Origin: Clostridiales bacterium
GTDB lineage: Bacteria; Bacillota; Clostridia; Saccharofermentanales; Saccharofermentanaceae
Assembly: GCA_017561715.1 (NCBI GenBank)
Contig: JAFZBN010000013.1
Location: 62,001-126,000, forward strand
Length of the DNA stretch: 64,000 bases
Direction of reading: 5' to 3'
Positions 32,894 to 41,546 of the stretch are shown here, one piece after another. The notes under the pieces are model-generated. The model had not been told where the DNA came from. It ran no database searches and was given only the letters and a program-made list of their open reading frames with translations. Both the position numbers and the translations under genes were made by a program. The first letter of the stretch is position 1; every line of letters begins with the position of its first letter.

Positions 32894-33715
32894 TTACAGG
32901 TGCTTTTTGTTATTCTTTTTTCTTTCTTTTTCGAGCATTTCCTGAAATGACTCCAGGTACTTTTCGAATAGTTTATCATCTGATCCTTTTACATAATAGC
33001 CCTTTCTCTTACAAAGATACCAGAGCGTGATAAAGTCGCCCTTTTCCTGGATCGTACACTCGATATACGGTACGGTCACCTTTCCCTTTAAGTCCTCCGG
33101 AAAAGCAGCGAGCAGACTTGCCAGTTCTCCCATGGAGAATTTGGATATGTTCAGATCAAGGGTCTTGATGTTGCTTTTCGAAAGGCAGTGAAAATCTCCG
33201 TCCTTTACTTTCTTTCCGTACCAGGCGAAATACGTCACCGGACTTTTTACCACGGGCTTTAGCGAATCGATCTCCATGGTTCCCCACATATAACTTCCGA
33301 GGTCAAGATATTCCAGAGCCGGAGCGTTCTCGATTCCTGAAATGCTCTTTAGTTTAGGAAAATCATAGATCGAAAGAGCTCTCAATCGCGGGTTCTTTTG
33401 AAGATCCCAAAGCGACGTTATCTTCGGGCAGTTAAAGAACTTAAGATACTCGATATCCGGGAGCTTTTCGAGCGGGGAAAGGTCTATCAGGTTCTTGTTT
33501 TTCCAGAAGACGATCACCTGAAAACGGGACGCGTATCTGTCGATAAAATACTCGAATGTTTTCTGATCCAGACCGGAAATACGGATCGAAGAAGCATTCG
33601 GGAACTGCGCGATCGTGTCGATCAGATCCACGGTGATCTTACCGCCGTCCACTTCGCGCTGCAGAAGATCGATATCAAACTCTTTCAGATCGTTGAATTC
33701 CTCTGCGGTAAGCAT
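32894..33715 (-). CDS. leucine-rich-repeat protein
   Basis: A 273-residue protein with irregular leucine-rich repeats at about 65-200: 'LIDLSPLEKLPDIEYLKFFNCPKI', 'LRALSIYDFPKLKSISGIENAPALEYLDLGS', 'IKTLDLNISKF'. It has no signal peptide and ends in a Lys-rich tail, so it is probably a cytoplasmic binding protein. GGAAAGG lies before the ATG. A -10 at 33748-33753 and one AAAAGCAC motif lie upstream. It heads the LRR, tautomerase, TIR run. Confidence 0.78.
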   Translation of the reverse strand: MLTAEEFNDLKEFDIDLLQREVDGGKITVDLIDTIAQFPNASSIRISGLDQKTFEYFIDRYASRFQVIVFWKNKNLIDLSPLEKLPDIEYLKFFNCPKITSLWDLQKNPRLRALSIYDFPKLKSISGIENAPALEYLDLGSYMWGTMEIDSLKPVVKSPVTYFAWYGKKVKDGDFHCLSKSNIKTLDLNISKFSMGELASLLAAFPEDLKGKVTVPYIECTIQEKGDFITLWYLCKRKGYYVKGSDDKLFEKYLESFQEMLEKERKKNNKKHL

Positions 33716-33747
33716 TTTCTTTTCCTTTCCGTGTTTCCTTTATGAGC

Positions 33748-33753
33748 ATTATA
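33748..33753 (-). promoter_or_regulatory. -10 of the LRR-tautomerase-TIR run
   Basis: TATAAT on the minus strand. A copy of the octamer motif (33761-33768) lies between it and a possible TTGAAG -35, at an overlong 20-base spacing. Confidence 0.45.
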
Positions 33754-33797
33754 CCCTACGAAAAGCACGAATACTTCAAAATGATGGTTTCATTTAG

Positions 33798-33830
33798 AAA
33801 AAAAGAAGATCTCCGAAATCGGAGATCTTC
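33798..33830 (-). terminator. rho-independent terminator of the alcohol dehydrogenase gene
   Basis: 12-bp stem GAAGATCTCCGA/TCGGAGATCTTC followed on the minus strand by seven T. Confidence 0.88.
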
Positions 33831-33864
33831 CCAAAGGTGTTGTGGTAGGTAATGTATTCAGTAA

Positions 33865-35043
33865 TTACATGCTGGCGCGATAGATAGCAAGCATTGCCGC
33901 TTCGTCCAGAACTTTTGCGGATCCCTTTTCTCCGCCGACACCGATAGCGCACTTTCTGGCCATTTCGACCAGGTCTTCTTCCGTCGCGTTTACTCCGAGC
34001 TCTCGAAGATTTGTCGGCATGTTGATGGATCTGTAGAAGTCTTCCATGGCTTCGATACCGCGCAGAGCGATCTCTTCGTCTGTTCCCTCATCTGCAACAT
34101 CCATGACGTTGATCGCGAACTTCTTAAAGCGCGGGAGACAATCCTTATAAACGTATCTTGCCCAGCTGCCCCATACGGCCGCGAGACCAGCGCCATGAGC
34201 GACATCGTAGAGTCCGCCGAGTTCGTGCTCGAGCTTATGTGTCATCCAGTCACCGCCGTCGTTTCCGCAGCCTGTCAGACCGTTATGTGCCAGGGATCCT
34301 GCCCACATGACTTCTGCTCTTGCGTCATAGTTCTTCGGGTCGTCACGAAGGATAACGGCATTCTTTTTCACGGTGCGGAGAAGGCCTTCTGCCAGAGCAT
34401 CTGTGATCTCCATGTTTCCGCCCTGTGTGAAATATCTTTCCATGGTGTGCATCATGATGTCCGTGCAGCCGCATGCTGTTTGATAGTCCGGAAGAGTCAT
34501 GGTCAGTTCCGGGTTCATGATGGCAAATCTCGGACGGCTGTAATCGCTGCTGTATCCGCGCTTAACGAGGCCCTCTTCCTTTGTGATAACGGAAGAATCA
34601 CTCATCTCACTTCCGGTTGCCGCGATCGTCAGGATAACGCCAAGCGGAAGGCAGCCTGTTGCTTTTCGCTTATAGTCATAGAAATCCCAGACATCGCCTT
34701 CGTTTGCGACACCGTAACCGATGGCTTTTGCGGAGTCGATCGCGCTTCCGCCGCCGACACCGAGAAGGAAGTCAACGCCTTCTTTTTTACAGAGCTCGAT
34801 ACCTTCATAAACGAGACCGAGATGCGGGTTTGGGACCGCGCCGCCGAGAGTAACGTACGGGATACCCGCGGCATCGAGTGAATCTGTGACACGGGAAAGG
34901 AGACCCGAACGAACGACACTTCCGCCGCCGTAGTGGATCAGTACTTTTGTACCGCCGAATTCCTTGATGAGGTCAGCGACCTGGCTCTCTGTGTTCTTTC
35001 CGAAAACGACCTTTGTCGGGGTGTAGTAATTAAATCCAAACAT
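33865..35043 (-). CDS. iron-containing alcohol dehydrogenase
   Basis: A 392-residue group III dehydrogenase: 'FNYYTPTKVVFGKNTE', 'FLLGVGGGSAIDSAKAIGYGVA' (NAD(P) loop), 'TIAATGSEMSDSSVIT', and the metal His residues in 'DIMMHTMERYF' and 'GLYDVAHGAGLAAVWGSWARY'. It is close to butanol dehydrogenase BdhA, reducing aldehydes to alcohols with NAD(P)H. The ATG at 35043 follows GGAG, and the spacer carries the octamer motif (35044-35051). Extended -10 at 35081-35089, terminator after: monocistronic. Confidence 0.93.
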   Translation of the reverse strand: MFGFNYYTPTKVVFGKNTESQVADLIKEFGGTKVLIHYGGGSVVRSGLLSRVTDSLDAAGIPYVTLGGAVPNPHLGLVYEGIELCKKEGVDFLLGVGGGSAIDSAKAIGYGVANEGDVWDFYDYKRKATGCLPLGVILTIAATGSEMSDSSVITKEEGLVKRGYSSDYSRPRFAIMNPELTMTLPDYQTACGCTDIMMHTMERYFTQGGNMEITDALAEGLLRTVKKNAVILRDDPKNYDARAEVMWAGSLAHNGLTGCGNDGGDWMTHKLEHELGGLYDVAHGAGLAAVWGSWARYVYKDCLPRFKKFAINVMDVADEGTDEEIALRGIEAMEDFYRSINMPTNLRELGVNATEEDLVEMARKCAIGVGGEKGSAKVLDEAAMLAIYRASM

Positions 35044-35080
35044 AAAAGCACTCTCCTTTTCATATCCCAAAACTATATTC

Positions 35081-35089
35081 ATCGTATCA
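35081..35089 (-). promoter_or_regulatory. extended -10 promoter of the alcohol dehydrogenase gene
   Basis: TGATACGAT on the minus strand, about 40 bases before the start. Confidence 0.45.
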
Positions 35090-35153
35090 TTAGTAGGCAC
35101 TCGGAAAAAGCATTTCTCTGCCGAGTAATATCAGGATTTTAACTTGTTTCGGA

Positions 35154-35786
35154 TCAGTACTTCCCGTTCGGTGTCGGCTTTCCGTGGCCGTAATAAACAG
35201 TGCGTTCTCCTAACGCGCGAAGTTTCTCGCAACTCTTTTTCGTTGCTTCTTTATCGTAATACAGATGCGCATTTCCCGGCTTGATCCAGTTATCGAGCGC
35301 ATCACCGACGAGCAGGTGTTTTCCTGCTACATCTACACTGATCGAACCATTCGTATGACCGGGTGTTTCCAGGATCTTTCCGGGGATCCCATATGAGCTG
35401 ATATCGTCTCCATCTTTTACAAAGATCAGGTTCTCCGGACGCTCTACTTTCGTTTCTCTTAAGACCTTTTTCGACAGTCCGAGAACGACTCGTCCGACGA
35501 GTCCTACCGGCTTTAAAGGCTGCTTGTCAAAGCTGATGAAAAGCTCTTCATCACTCGGATGGATCGCGACGGGAATTCCGTACTTTTTCGAGAGCGCCGC
35601 TGCGTTCTCCGCGTGATCGAAATGCACGTGCGTCAGCACGATCAATTTCATGTCGTACTTATCGCACTCCGCGGTCACCTTCTCAAGTCCCGCGCCGCTG
35701 GCGGTATCGACCAGGATAGCTGTTTTATCTTCGGAAACGATGTAGCAGTTATCGGTTCCGATCTTAATATGTTTGACTTCGATCAT
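35154..35786 (-). CDS. MBL-fold metallohydrolase
   Basis: A 210-residue metallo-beta-lactamase-fold protein: 'IVLTHVHFDHAENAAAL' (H53, H55, D57, H58), 'LETPGHTNGSISVDV' (third His), 'LLVGDALDN' (bridging Asp) and the terminal 'TVYYGHGKPT' (last His). All metal ligands are present, so it should be an active hydrolase of the glyoxalase II-like or general type; the substrate is unknown. Its start overlaps the HAD gene by 4 bases (ATGA), so the two are translationally coupled. Confidence 0.92.
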   Translation of the reverse strand: MIEVKHIKIGTDNCYIVSEDKTAILVDTASGAGLEKVTAECDKYDMKLIVLTHVHFDHAENAAALSKKYGIPVAIHPSDEELFISFDKQPLKPVGLVGRVVLGLSKKVLRETKVERPENLIFVKDGDDISSYGIPGKILETPGHTNGSISVDVAGKHLLVGDALDNWIKPGNAHLYYDKEATKKSCEKLRALGERTVYYGHGKPTPNGKY

Positions 35787-36448
35787 GCGAGGATCTCCTT
35801 TTCGAAAAGTTCTGTCAGAAGCGCGATGCTCTCGACACCCTCCGGAACTTCTTTTCCGAAGCGGTTGAGCCAGATGGCGCGGATCCCGACGGATCCTGCG
35901 CCTTTTACATCACTGCTCATGGAATCACCGATGTGAATGACCTCATTAGGCTGAAGTCCCGTTCTACTCAAAGCGTACTCGAACAGTGCTTTTTGCGGCT
36001 TATAGGAGCGAGCGTCTTCAGAAGTGAAAACACCCGCGGGACGAAGTCCGTGATACTCGAGCGCACTCGTGATGTCCGCGGTATCGATATTCGAAACGAT
36101 GTAGATAGGAAGCGGACACTTCTCGAAGAATGGTTTTGCGTCTTCAAAGATCGGAGGCTTGACCCAGTGCGCGAACATCAGGCCGCTAAGTTCATCGGCG
36201 CTCGCCGGGCACTGGAATCTCTCGAGCGTATGCTGAAGTGACTTTCTTTCCAGATCGCGCTGGGTCTCAAAAGTGTCCTCTTCGGAGTGAAGAAACATCT
36301 GCTGGAAATCGTTCCACCAGAACGCGTCGATCTCGCCCTTGTTTTCGGCTTTACCGGTACTGTAGATGATGTCCGTGATTCTCTTTATGACTTCGCCGTC
36401 CTCATGGACGATCGTCCCGTAAAAGTCCACAAATATCGCTTTGATCAT
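35783..36448 (-). CDS. HAD-family hydrolase
   Basis: A 221-residue HAD phosphatase: 'IFVDFYGTIVHEDG' (motif I, DxxGT with Asp nucleophile), 'IYIVSNIDTADI' (motif II), 'SYKPQKALFEYAL' (motif III Lys) and 'VIHIGDSMSSDVKGAGSVGIRAIWLNR' (motif IV). It resembles YjjG/haloacid dehalogenase-like nucleotide or sugar phosphatases. The ATG at 36448 follows GAGG. It is coupled to the MBL hydrolase gene by a 4-base overlap. Confidence 0.92.
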   Translation of the reverse strand: MIKAIFVDFYGTIVHEDGEVIKRITDIIYSTGKAENKGEIDAFWWNDFQQMFLHSEEDTFETQRDLERKSLQHTLERFQCPASADELSGLMFAHWVKPPIFEDAKPFFEKCPLPIYIVSNIDTADITSALEYHGLRPAGVFTSEDARSYKPQKALFEYALSRTGLQPNEVIHIGDSMSSDVKGAGSVGIRAIWLNRFGKEVPEGVESIALLTELFEKEILA

Positions 36449-36491
36449 GCTTATCCTCACTCTGTCTTTTTCGTGATAGAAAAGACTGCTT

Positions 36492-36950
36492 TTATGCTAA
36501 CGACATGACATAGATCTGGCACGGGTTTGCTTCATCCCACAAAGTCTCGAACACTTCGAACTCCTGGAACCCGCAGGCAAGATAGAAACGGTTGGTGATG
36601 TCATAGTCATCGTACACACCCATCTTCACCGTCTTTACCTGCATGAACGAGTAGCCCATAGCCGCGGCGGTCTTCTTTGCTTCATTGAAGAGCTGTCGTC
36701 CGATACCATGGCGATGGAAGTCTTTTTTGACACCCATAACGGCTAGTTCGACCGTTGCTTTTCCCGTCTCTTTTAAGCAGAGGAACCCTGCATATTTACC
36801 GTCTTCTTCCGCTGCGAAGAAGATCCAGTCCTTACTGTCGGAAATGTATCCTTCGCGGCTTTCTTCGACCTCGAACCACTCCGTCAGTGCCTCGAGGACC
36901 TCTCTTGCGATCTTCTGTTTTTCGTTTTTGTCTTCAATCTGTTTGATCAT
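36492..36950 (-). CDS. GNAT-family acetyltransferase
   Basis: A 152-residue GNAT: 'GFLCLKETGKATVELAVMGVKKDFHRHGIGRQLFNEAKKTA' (HRHGIG loop) and 'DITNRFYLACGFQEFEVF'. AAAGGATG precedes the ATG. It begins 4 bases after the neighbouring GNAT gene ends, so the two GNATs are co-transcribed. Acceptors are unknown. Confidence 0.88.
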   Translation of the reverse strand: MIKQIEDKNEKQKIAREVLEALTEWFEVEESREGYISDSKDWIFFAAEEDGKYAGFLCLKETGKATVELAVMGVKKDFHRHGIGRQLFNEAKKTAAAMGYSFMQVKTVKMGVYDDYDITNRFYLACGFQEFEVFETLWDEANPCQIYVMSLA

Positions 36951-36954
36951 GATG

Positions 36955-37887
36955 TCATCCTTTCAAATTGTCATCTTGTTTTTTCCAGAAAGTCCAGTGG
37001 AATCCTTTCCCGTAGCCGATTCTCTCATAGAACGGATCGCTTCCTCCGGTCATATGTGTCGCGCCAAGGGCCTTCATGCGGCGATAGTGAAGCGTAAGCG
37101 CTGCTGCCGCAAGACCTTTTCTTCTATGGTCAGGATGTGTGCACAGCGGCTCCATGTAGGCCAGTTGATTCTCCGGGACCCACCACATGCCGGAATAGCA
37201 TACGTATTCGTCATTTTCATCTTCGATAATTATATCGTAATCATGGGTCTCATGAGGAGACATGTTCTGCGCGGATTCCAAAAAGCAACGGTACTGCTTG
37301 GCCGGTGTCCATTCATCCGAATCATCTTCCTTATCCCAGTCAGTAAACTCGCCTCTTTCCGAATGGCCGAATCCGTACCAGCAGAGCTTGGCCAGTTTTA
37401 GGATTTCCACCTTGTCCGGATCGACGAAACGGTAGCCTTTGGGAAGCTCATAACTCAGTTCGTTTTCAAAATCGAAGACTCTGTCTTCGTACTCAAACAC
37501 TTGTCTGTAACCACGCTTCTCGGCAGCTTTCTTAAGGCATTCCTGTCCGCCGAAAAGAACAAACTGCTGCTGGTCATCGAAGTTCGGCATTTTCTCGACC
37601 GCATAGTCGATCATCTCGTCCACGAGGAACTCATAGCCTCTTCGGACATTAAAGAAAATGTTCGTCACCGGATCTTCGTAGAAGACCAGTGCCACGACCT
37701 TATCTCCGTCAAACCACAGTCTGTCGAGATCCGTGTACGACTTGTCCATCCAATTGGAATTCATGGCATACTCGAAGAAAGGAGCGGTCACGCCATTGTC
37801 CGCGCCCTTCTCATAGATATCGGTCAGAAAATCCCACACGAGAGGGAGATCCTCCGGTAATTGGAATTGTTTCGTTGTAATGTTCAT
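36955..37887 (-). CDS. two-part GNAT acetyltransferase
   Basis: A 310-residue protein. The N-terminal half (1-145) looks like a degenerate GNAT with 'FVLFGGQECLKKAAEKRGYRQVFEYEDRVF'. The C-terminal half is a canonical GNAT: 'SGMWWVPENQLAYMEPLCTHPDHRRKGLAAAALTLHYRRM' (RRKGLA loop) and 'SDPFYERIGYGKGF'. Only the second half appears catalytic. GAGGAG precedes the ATG. A second, shorter GNAT gene follows after 4 bases. Confidence 0.86.
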   Translation of the reverse strand: MNITTKQFQLPEDLPLVWDFLTDIYEKGADNGVTAPFFEYAMNSNWMDKSYTDLDRLWFDGDKVVALVFYEDPVTNIFFNVRRGYEFLVDEMIDYAVEKMPNFDDQQQFVLFGGQECLKKAAEKRGYRQVFEYEDRVFDFENELSYELPKGYRFVDPDKVEILKLAKLCWYGFGHSERGEFTDWDKEDDSDEWTPAKQYRCFLESAQNMSPHETHDYDIIIEDENDEYVCYSGMWWVPENQLAYMEPLCTHPDHRRKGLAAAALTLHYRRMKALGATHMTGGSDPFYERIGYGKGFHWTFWKKQDDNLKG

Positions 37888-37917
37888 CTAGTTATACTCC
37901 TCTTTTTATTCATCTCA

Positions 37918-38706
37918 CTATCCTCTAACCTGCTCTTCCAGCTCTTTGATCATGTACCCGACATCCTCCGGACAGTGCGCGTCCGAAGACGTGATGATCG
38001 GTACATTGTGTTTCTTTAAGATCGAAATGAGTTCGGGGTCCATGCCGAGAGTTGCCGTGTCCGGGCATCTTCGAAAAGCACCGCTGTTCTGGTCGGCGTA
38101 CATGCCGCTCTCGGCAAGTGCTTTTGCCAAAGCCTCGTAGTATTCCGTCAACGGAAAAGACGCTCTGTGACCAAAGAGCTTGATCGTATCCGGATGTCCG
38201 ATGCCGGAGAAGATCCCGGATTTTGCGAGGCATACGGAATCCTCAAAATAGCGTCTGTAGATCGCATCCACATCGCGGCCTTCCCAGAGCTCGGCGGTGT
38301 GATCGAAGGCAAAATCATCCACGAAGTGCATGCTGCCGAGAAGGAAGTCGAATCCCTTGTCTTTCACATGCTCCGCGATGAAATCCTCCCACTCCTTAAA
38401 GTAGCAGATCTCCATGCCGAACTTGATCTTCACCGGGTACTCCCGGGCACGGATCTTTTCGATCAGTTCCAGATACTCGTCGAGTTTTCTTTTCCCGCCG
38501 ACTCTTTGGAACCACGCGTCCACAAAAGCACTCTTCCTGCAAGCTCTTTCGTACATCGGGACGAACTCTTCGAAGAGGAAGTTGTGCTCGAGAAGACGGA
38601 TCTCATCGACACCCGTCTCCTGCGCACGCTTCACAAATTCATTGATCCATTCAAGAGTGTATGGGCCACGTTCAATATGGATATGCCCGTCAATTACGTA
38701 ACTCAT
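37918..38706 (-). CDS. PHP-domain phosphoesterase (histidinol phosphatase-like)
   Basis: A 262-residue PHP protein: 'DGHIHIERGPY' (motif I), 'IRLLEHNFLFEEFV' (motif II), 'IKFGMEICYFKEW' (Glu ligand), 'FLLGSMHFVDD', 'SGIGHPDTIKLFG' and 'PIITSSDAHCPEDVG'. Metal ligands of the histidinol-phosphate phosphatase type are complete. No other histidine biosynthesis gene is nearby, so a generic phosphoesterase role is equally likely. AAGGAG precedes the ATG; the methyltransferase gene lies 12 bases upstream. Confidence 0.88.
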   Translation of the reverse strand: MSYVIDGHIHIERGPYTLEWINEFVKRAQETGVDEIRLLEHNFLFEEFVPMYERACRKSAFVDAWFQRVGGKRKLDEYLELIEKIRAREYPVKIKFGMEICYFKEWEDFIAEHVKDKGFDFLLGSMHFVDDFAFDHTAELWEGRDVDAIYRRYFEDSVCLAKSGIFSGIGHPDTIKLFGHRASFPLTEYYEALAKALAESGMYADQNSGAFRRCPDTATLGMDPELISILKKHNVPIITSSDAHCPEDVGYMIKELEEQVRG

Positions 38707-38718
38707 TTCTTTTTCTCC

Positions 38719-39492
38719 TTACACCTTCACGGCTTTGGTTGCCATGGAAGTGTTGATGTAGTTATCGAGCGCGTAGCATCCGCGGTCCTCGTAAAAACCA
38801 CAGATCACAAAACCCGCGTCGATCTGTCCCTGGATCTGTTCCTCGATCGGATGGCCCCAGGAATAGCCTTCTGCCTCCGCGATCTCCTTTACCTTCGGAT
38901 CGTCGAGATGATCGATATCCGCGTAGGGGATCGAGTACTTCAGTTCCAGTTCGCCGTTTTCGAGCTTGGCCGGATCGAAGATATACTCGAGCGGAGTGCC
39001 GAAGCCGGAGATCAGGATGCCGCCCTTTTTGATGACACGTCCGCACTCTTTCCACACCGGAAGAATGTCATTGACGTAGTTGTTGGACCAGGGATGTACG
39101 ATGACGTCAAAAGACTCATCCTCGAACATCGAAAGATCCTGCATGTTGCCCTGCACGGTATGGATCGTAAGTCCGTCTCTTTTTGCCGCCATCTGGTCTT
39201 TTCCTAGCTGACCGGTGCTGTTATCGAATACGGTAACATCCGCGCCTGTTGCCGCGAGGACAGGGCCCTGCTGACCGCCGCCTCCTGCGAGGCAGAGGAT
39301 CTTCTTTCCCTTCATCTCTTCCGGGAACCAGTTTCTCGGCACACGCTTCACGGGTGTTACGAAGATGGACCAGTTCCCCTTTTTCGCTTCCGCGATCTCT
39401 TCTTCAGATACCGGGATCGACCACTGGTCGTTGTTCTCAGCACGTTTATCCCAGGCATGTTCGTTATCTTTAATGTATTGTTCGTTACTCAT
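38719..39492 (-). CDS. class I SAM-dependent methyltransferase
   Basis: A 257-residue methyltransferase: 'HAWDKRAENNDQWSIPVSEE', 'KKILCLAGGGGQQGPVLAATGADVTVFDNS' (motif I and strand 2), 'FDVIVHPWSNNYVNDILPVWKECGRVIKKGGILISGF'. The pattern fits the group of small-molecule methyltransferases with a long N-terminal helix. The ATG at 39492 follows TTGGAG. It may share a transcript with the P-loop-GNAT gene 44 bases upstream and the PHP gene downstream. Confidence 0.88.
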   Translation of the reverse strand: MSNEQYIKDNEHAWDKRAENNDQWSIPVSEEEIAEAKKGNWSIFVTPVKRVPRNWFPEEMKGKKILCLAGGGGQQGPVLAATGADVTVFDNSTGQLGKDQMAAKRDGLTIHTVQGNMQDLSMFEDESFDVIVHPWSNNYVNDILPVWKECGRVIKKGGILISGFGTPLEYIFDPAKLENGELELKYSIPYADIDHLDDPKVKEIAEAEGYSWGHPIEEQIQGQIDAGFVICGFYEDRGCYALDNYINTSMATKAVKV

Positions 39493-39536
39493 AGTTATTC
39501 TCCAAAATTCCTTGTATTTGCTGATGCAAAAACGCA

Positions 39537-40748
39537 TCAGTCTTTTTCGTAAAATACGATATCCATACGGTCGTTGATGTGCTCTATTTGGCCTGTCTGA
39601 TGATAGCCGAGTTTCTCATAGAGGTGAAGGTTTCCCTCTTCCTGAAGGATCGTATCGAGGCACCAGTTGTCCGGTCCGTAGATCTTCTCTGCTTCCTGGA
39701 TCGCTCTTTGCGCATATCCTTTTCCGCGGAATTCTTCCATGATCCAGATTGGAGAGATGCGCTTTCTCGATCCGTCTTTCTTATCGACGACGCGGATGAC
39801 ACCGACGTTCTTATTCTCCGCCACGATGAAATAGTAGGTCGTCCACGGCTGGTTGAAGCGAGCTTCGATCTTATCGAGTTTCTCCGAAGCAGGGCTCATA
39901 TCATAGTCCTGATACTTCGCAAGAAGCCCCGAAAAAGCTTCCACCTGCATCTTCCATACTGTCTCCAGATCTTCCTTCTTCACCGGCACCAGTTTCACAC
40001 CGCGAAGGAGCACGGAAAACTGTCCCTCGAATACTTCATTCAGGATCCTGATCTCCAGTTCCTGGCGGTGGGCAAAGTGTGCGATCAGATCGTCTTCTCC
40101 GGAAGTTCCCTTCGCTTTTGAATACGGGCAGTTGTCGAAGAAGTTCATCATCAGCGGGAACCACATTTCGTTTCCGTTCTCATCTGAACGTTCTTTTCTT
40201 ATCACCTGAAGATTGCCGCGGATATTCTCCGCCTTCAGGTACATGATGTGGTACTTCTTGCCCTCAAGTGCTTTTCGAACATCCTTATAGAAATCAACGA
40301 TCTCGTCATCCGTGCAGACACGGAAGAGCATCATGTCCTCGACGATGTTCTGAAAAAGCGAGCACTCGAAGATATACTTATCCCCGCTCCAGTTTCTAAA
40401 CCTCGTCAGAACGATCTTCTTAAACTCGTCAAAAGACACTCGGTTGTTATAGATCTCATACTGCTCCATGTCCTGGTAGAAGCTTCTGTCTTCCGTGACG
40501 ACTTTCGTATAGCACACGATGACACGGTCATCTTCGAAATAGGATTTCTCTTCAATTTGCTCACGAAGCTCCGGATACTTCTCCAGTTTTTCTTCGTACA
40601 CTTCCCTGGTAAGGTATGCGCACCATGCAAGATCCACAGGAGAATACTCACCTTCGCGGACCGCCTTATAGTTCGGGAAATTCTCGGAAAGCTGCCCGAC
40701 CAGTGTCGTCTTTCCGCTGCCCTGAAGGCCTTCTACGAAATAGTTCAT
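39537..40748 (-). CDS. P-loop kinase-GNAT fusion
   Basis: A 403-residue fusion. Residues 1-235 are a P-loop NTPase like thymidylate/nucleoside kinases: Walker A 'VEGLQGSGKTTLVGQL' (5-20), 'YIFECSLFQNIVEDMM' and the long helical lid. Residues 245-403 are a GNAT: 'LVPVKKEDLETVWKMQVEAF', 'WIMEEFRGKGYAQRAIQEAEKIYG' and 'LHLYEKLGYHQTGQIEHINDRM'. The frame is continuous. The two reactions (phosphoryl and acetyl transfer) may act on one compound, as in bifunctional aminoglycoside enzymes. GGGAGGTG precedes the ATG. Confidence 0.86.
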   Translation of the reverse strand: MNYFVEGLQGSGKTTLVGQLSENFPNYKAVREGEYSPVDLAWCAYLTREVYEEKLEKYPELREQIEEKSYFEDDRVIVCYTKVVTEDRSFYQDMEQYEIYNNRVSFDEFKKIVLTRFRNWSGDKYIFECSLFQNIVEDMMLFRVCTDDEIVDFYKDVRKALEGKKYHIMYLKAENIRGNLQVIRKERSDENGNEMWFPLMMNFFDNCPYSKAKGTSGEDDLIAHFAHRQELEIRILNEVFEGQFSVLLRGVKLVPVKKEDLETVWKMQVEAFSGLLAKYQDYDMSPASEKLDKIEARFNQPWTTYYFIVAENKNVGVIRVVDKKDGSRKRISPIWIMEEFRGKGYAQRAIQEAEKIYGPDNWCLDTILQEEGNLHLYEKLGYHQTGQIEHINDRMDIVFYEKD

Positions 40749-40790
40749 GCTGCACCTCCCATCATGCTGTCTTTCCTCGTTGTCTTTCGC

Positions 40791-41525
40791 TCAATTCTTT
40801 TCCCTGTTGCGGATAACGGCGCAGACCGTTAAGGCATCCTGGAAATCCTCGTCGGAAATGCCCAGTGCTTTTATATCGTCCGCGATGACCTGCTTATAGA
40901 TCGCAAGTCCTTCCTGCGAGAATTCGTCGAAGATCACGTAGGTCCTGGCGTAGTCAAATACCGCCGGCGCGATGCGGCTGTTCATCCAGTCGATGATGAC
41001 GTACTCCGGAAATGTTTTTTCGCCCGACTTCGCGTTTGCCGCTTCCATCGCTCCATTCGGGAGCATGATGTTCAGAAAATGCATGTCGAGATGACAGATG
41101 CAGGATGGGTACTTTTGCGAGAGACGATCGATGATCGGCAGGATCATATTCTGCTCTTCTTCACTTAAGCCCATGCCGGCAGTCGCGATCAACGGCGGCA
41201 TTTTGATGCCGTCGATCGGCGCGGCGTGTACTTTTCGAAAAGCATCTGCCAGGATCCCGAATCCTTCGATGTATCCGTTCAGAACTTTCTTCTCAAGTTC
41301 TTCACCTTCGATGAGGTCCATCTTGATGATGTGCGCGTCATCGGTATCGTAGTAGCGGATCGGGCAGAGACCTGCCTGATTTACCGCTTTCTGCTGCTCC
41401 TTTTCAAACGCGATCCACTCCGCCGGATATGTGTTTTTATAAACCTTATACGCGTATCCCTTGTAGCGGAAAACATCCGCCTGGGCACCTTTGCCGATCA
41501 GGGCCTGACTGCCATCAAATTCCAT
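40791..41525 (-). CDS. APH-family phosphotransferase
   Basis: A 244-residue kinase-like protein: 'IGKGAQADVFRYKGYAYKVYK' (Gly loop and ATP Lys), 'SCICHLDMHFLNIML' (catalytic loop, HLD-N) and 'YVIIDWMNSRIAPAVFDYART' (metal Asp). This branch is widespread in Firmicutes and its substrate is unknown; sugars, amino alcohols or drugs are possible. AAGGAG precedes the ATG. A second APH-like gene ends 22 bases upstream, so the two may be co-transcribed. Confidence 0.88.
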   Translation of the reverse strand: MEFDGSQALIGKGAQADVFRYKGYAYKVYKNTYPAEWIAFEKEQQKAVNQAGLCPIRYYDTDDAHIIKMDLIEGEELEKKVLNGYIEGFGILADAFRKVHAAPIDGIKMPPLIATAGMGLSEEEQNMILPIIDRLSQKYPSCICHLDMHFLNIMLPNGAMEAANAKSGEKTFPEYVIIDWMNSRIAPAVFDYARTYVIFDEFSQEGLAIYKQVIADDIKALGISDEDFQDALTVCAVIRNREKN

Positions 41526-41546
41526 ACTTACTCCTTCTCTTTCTTG

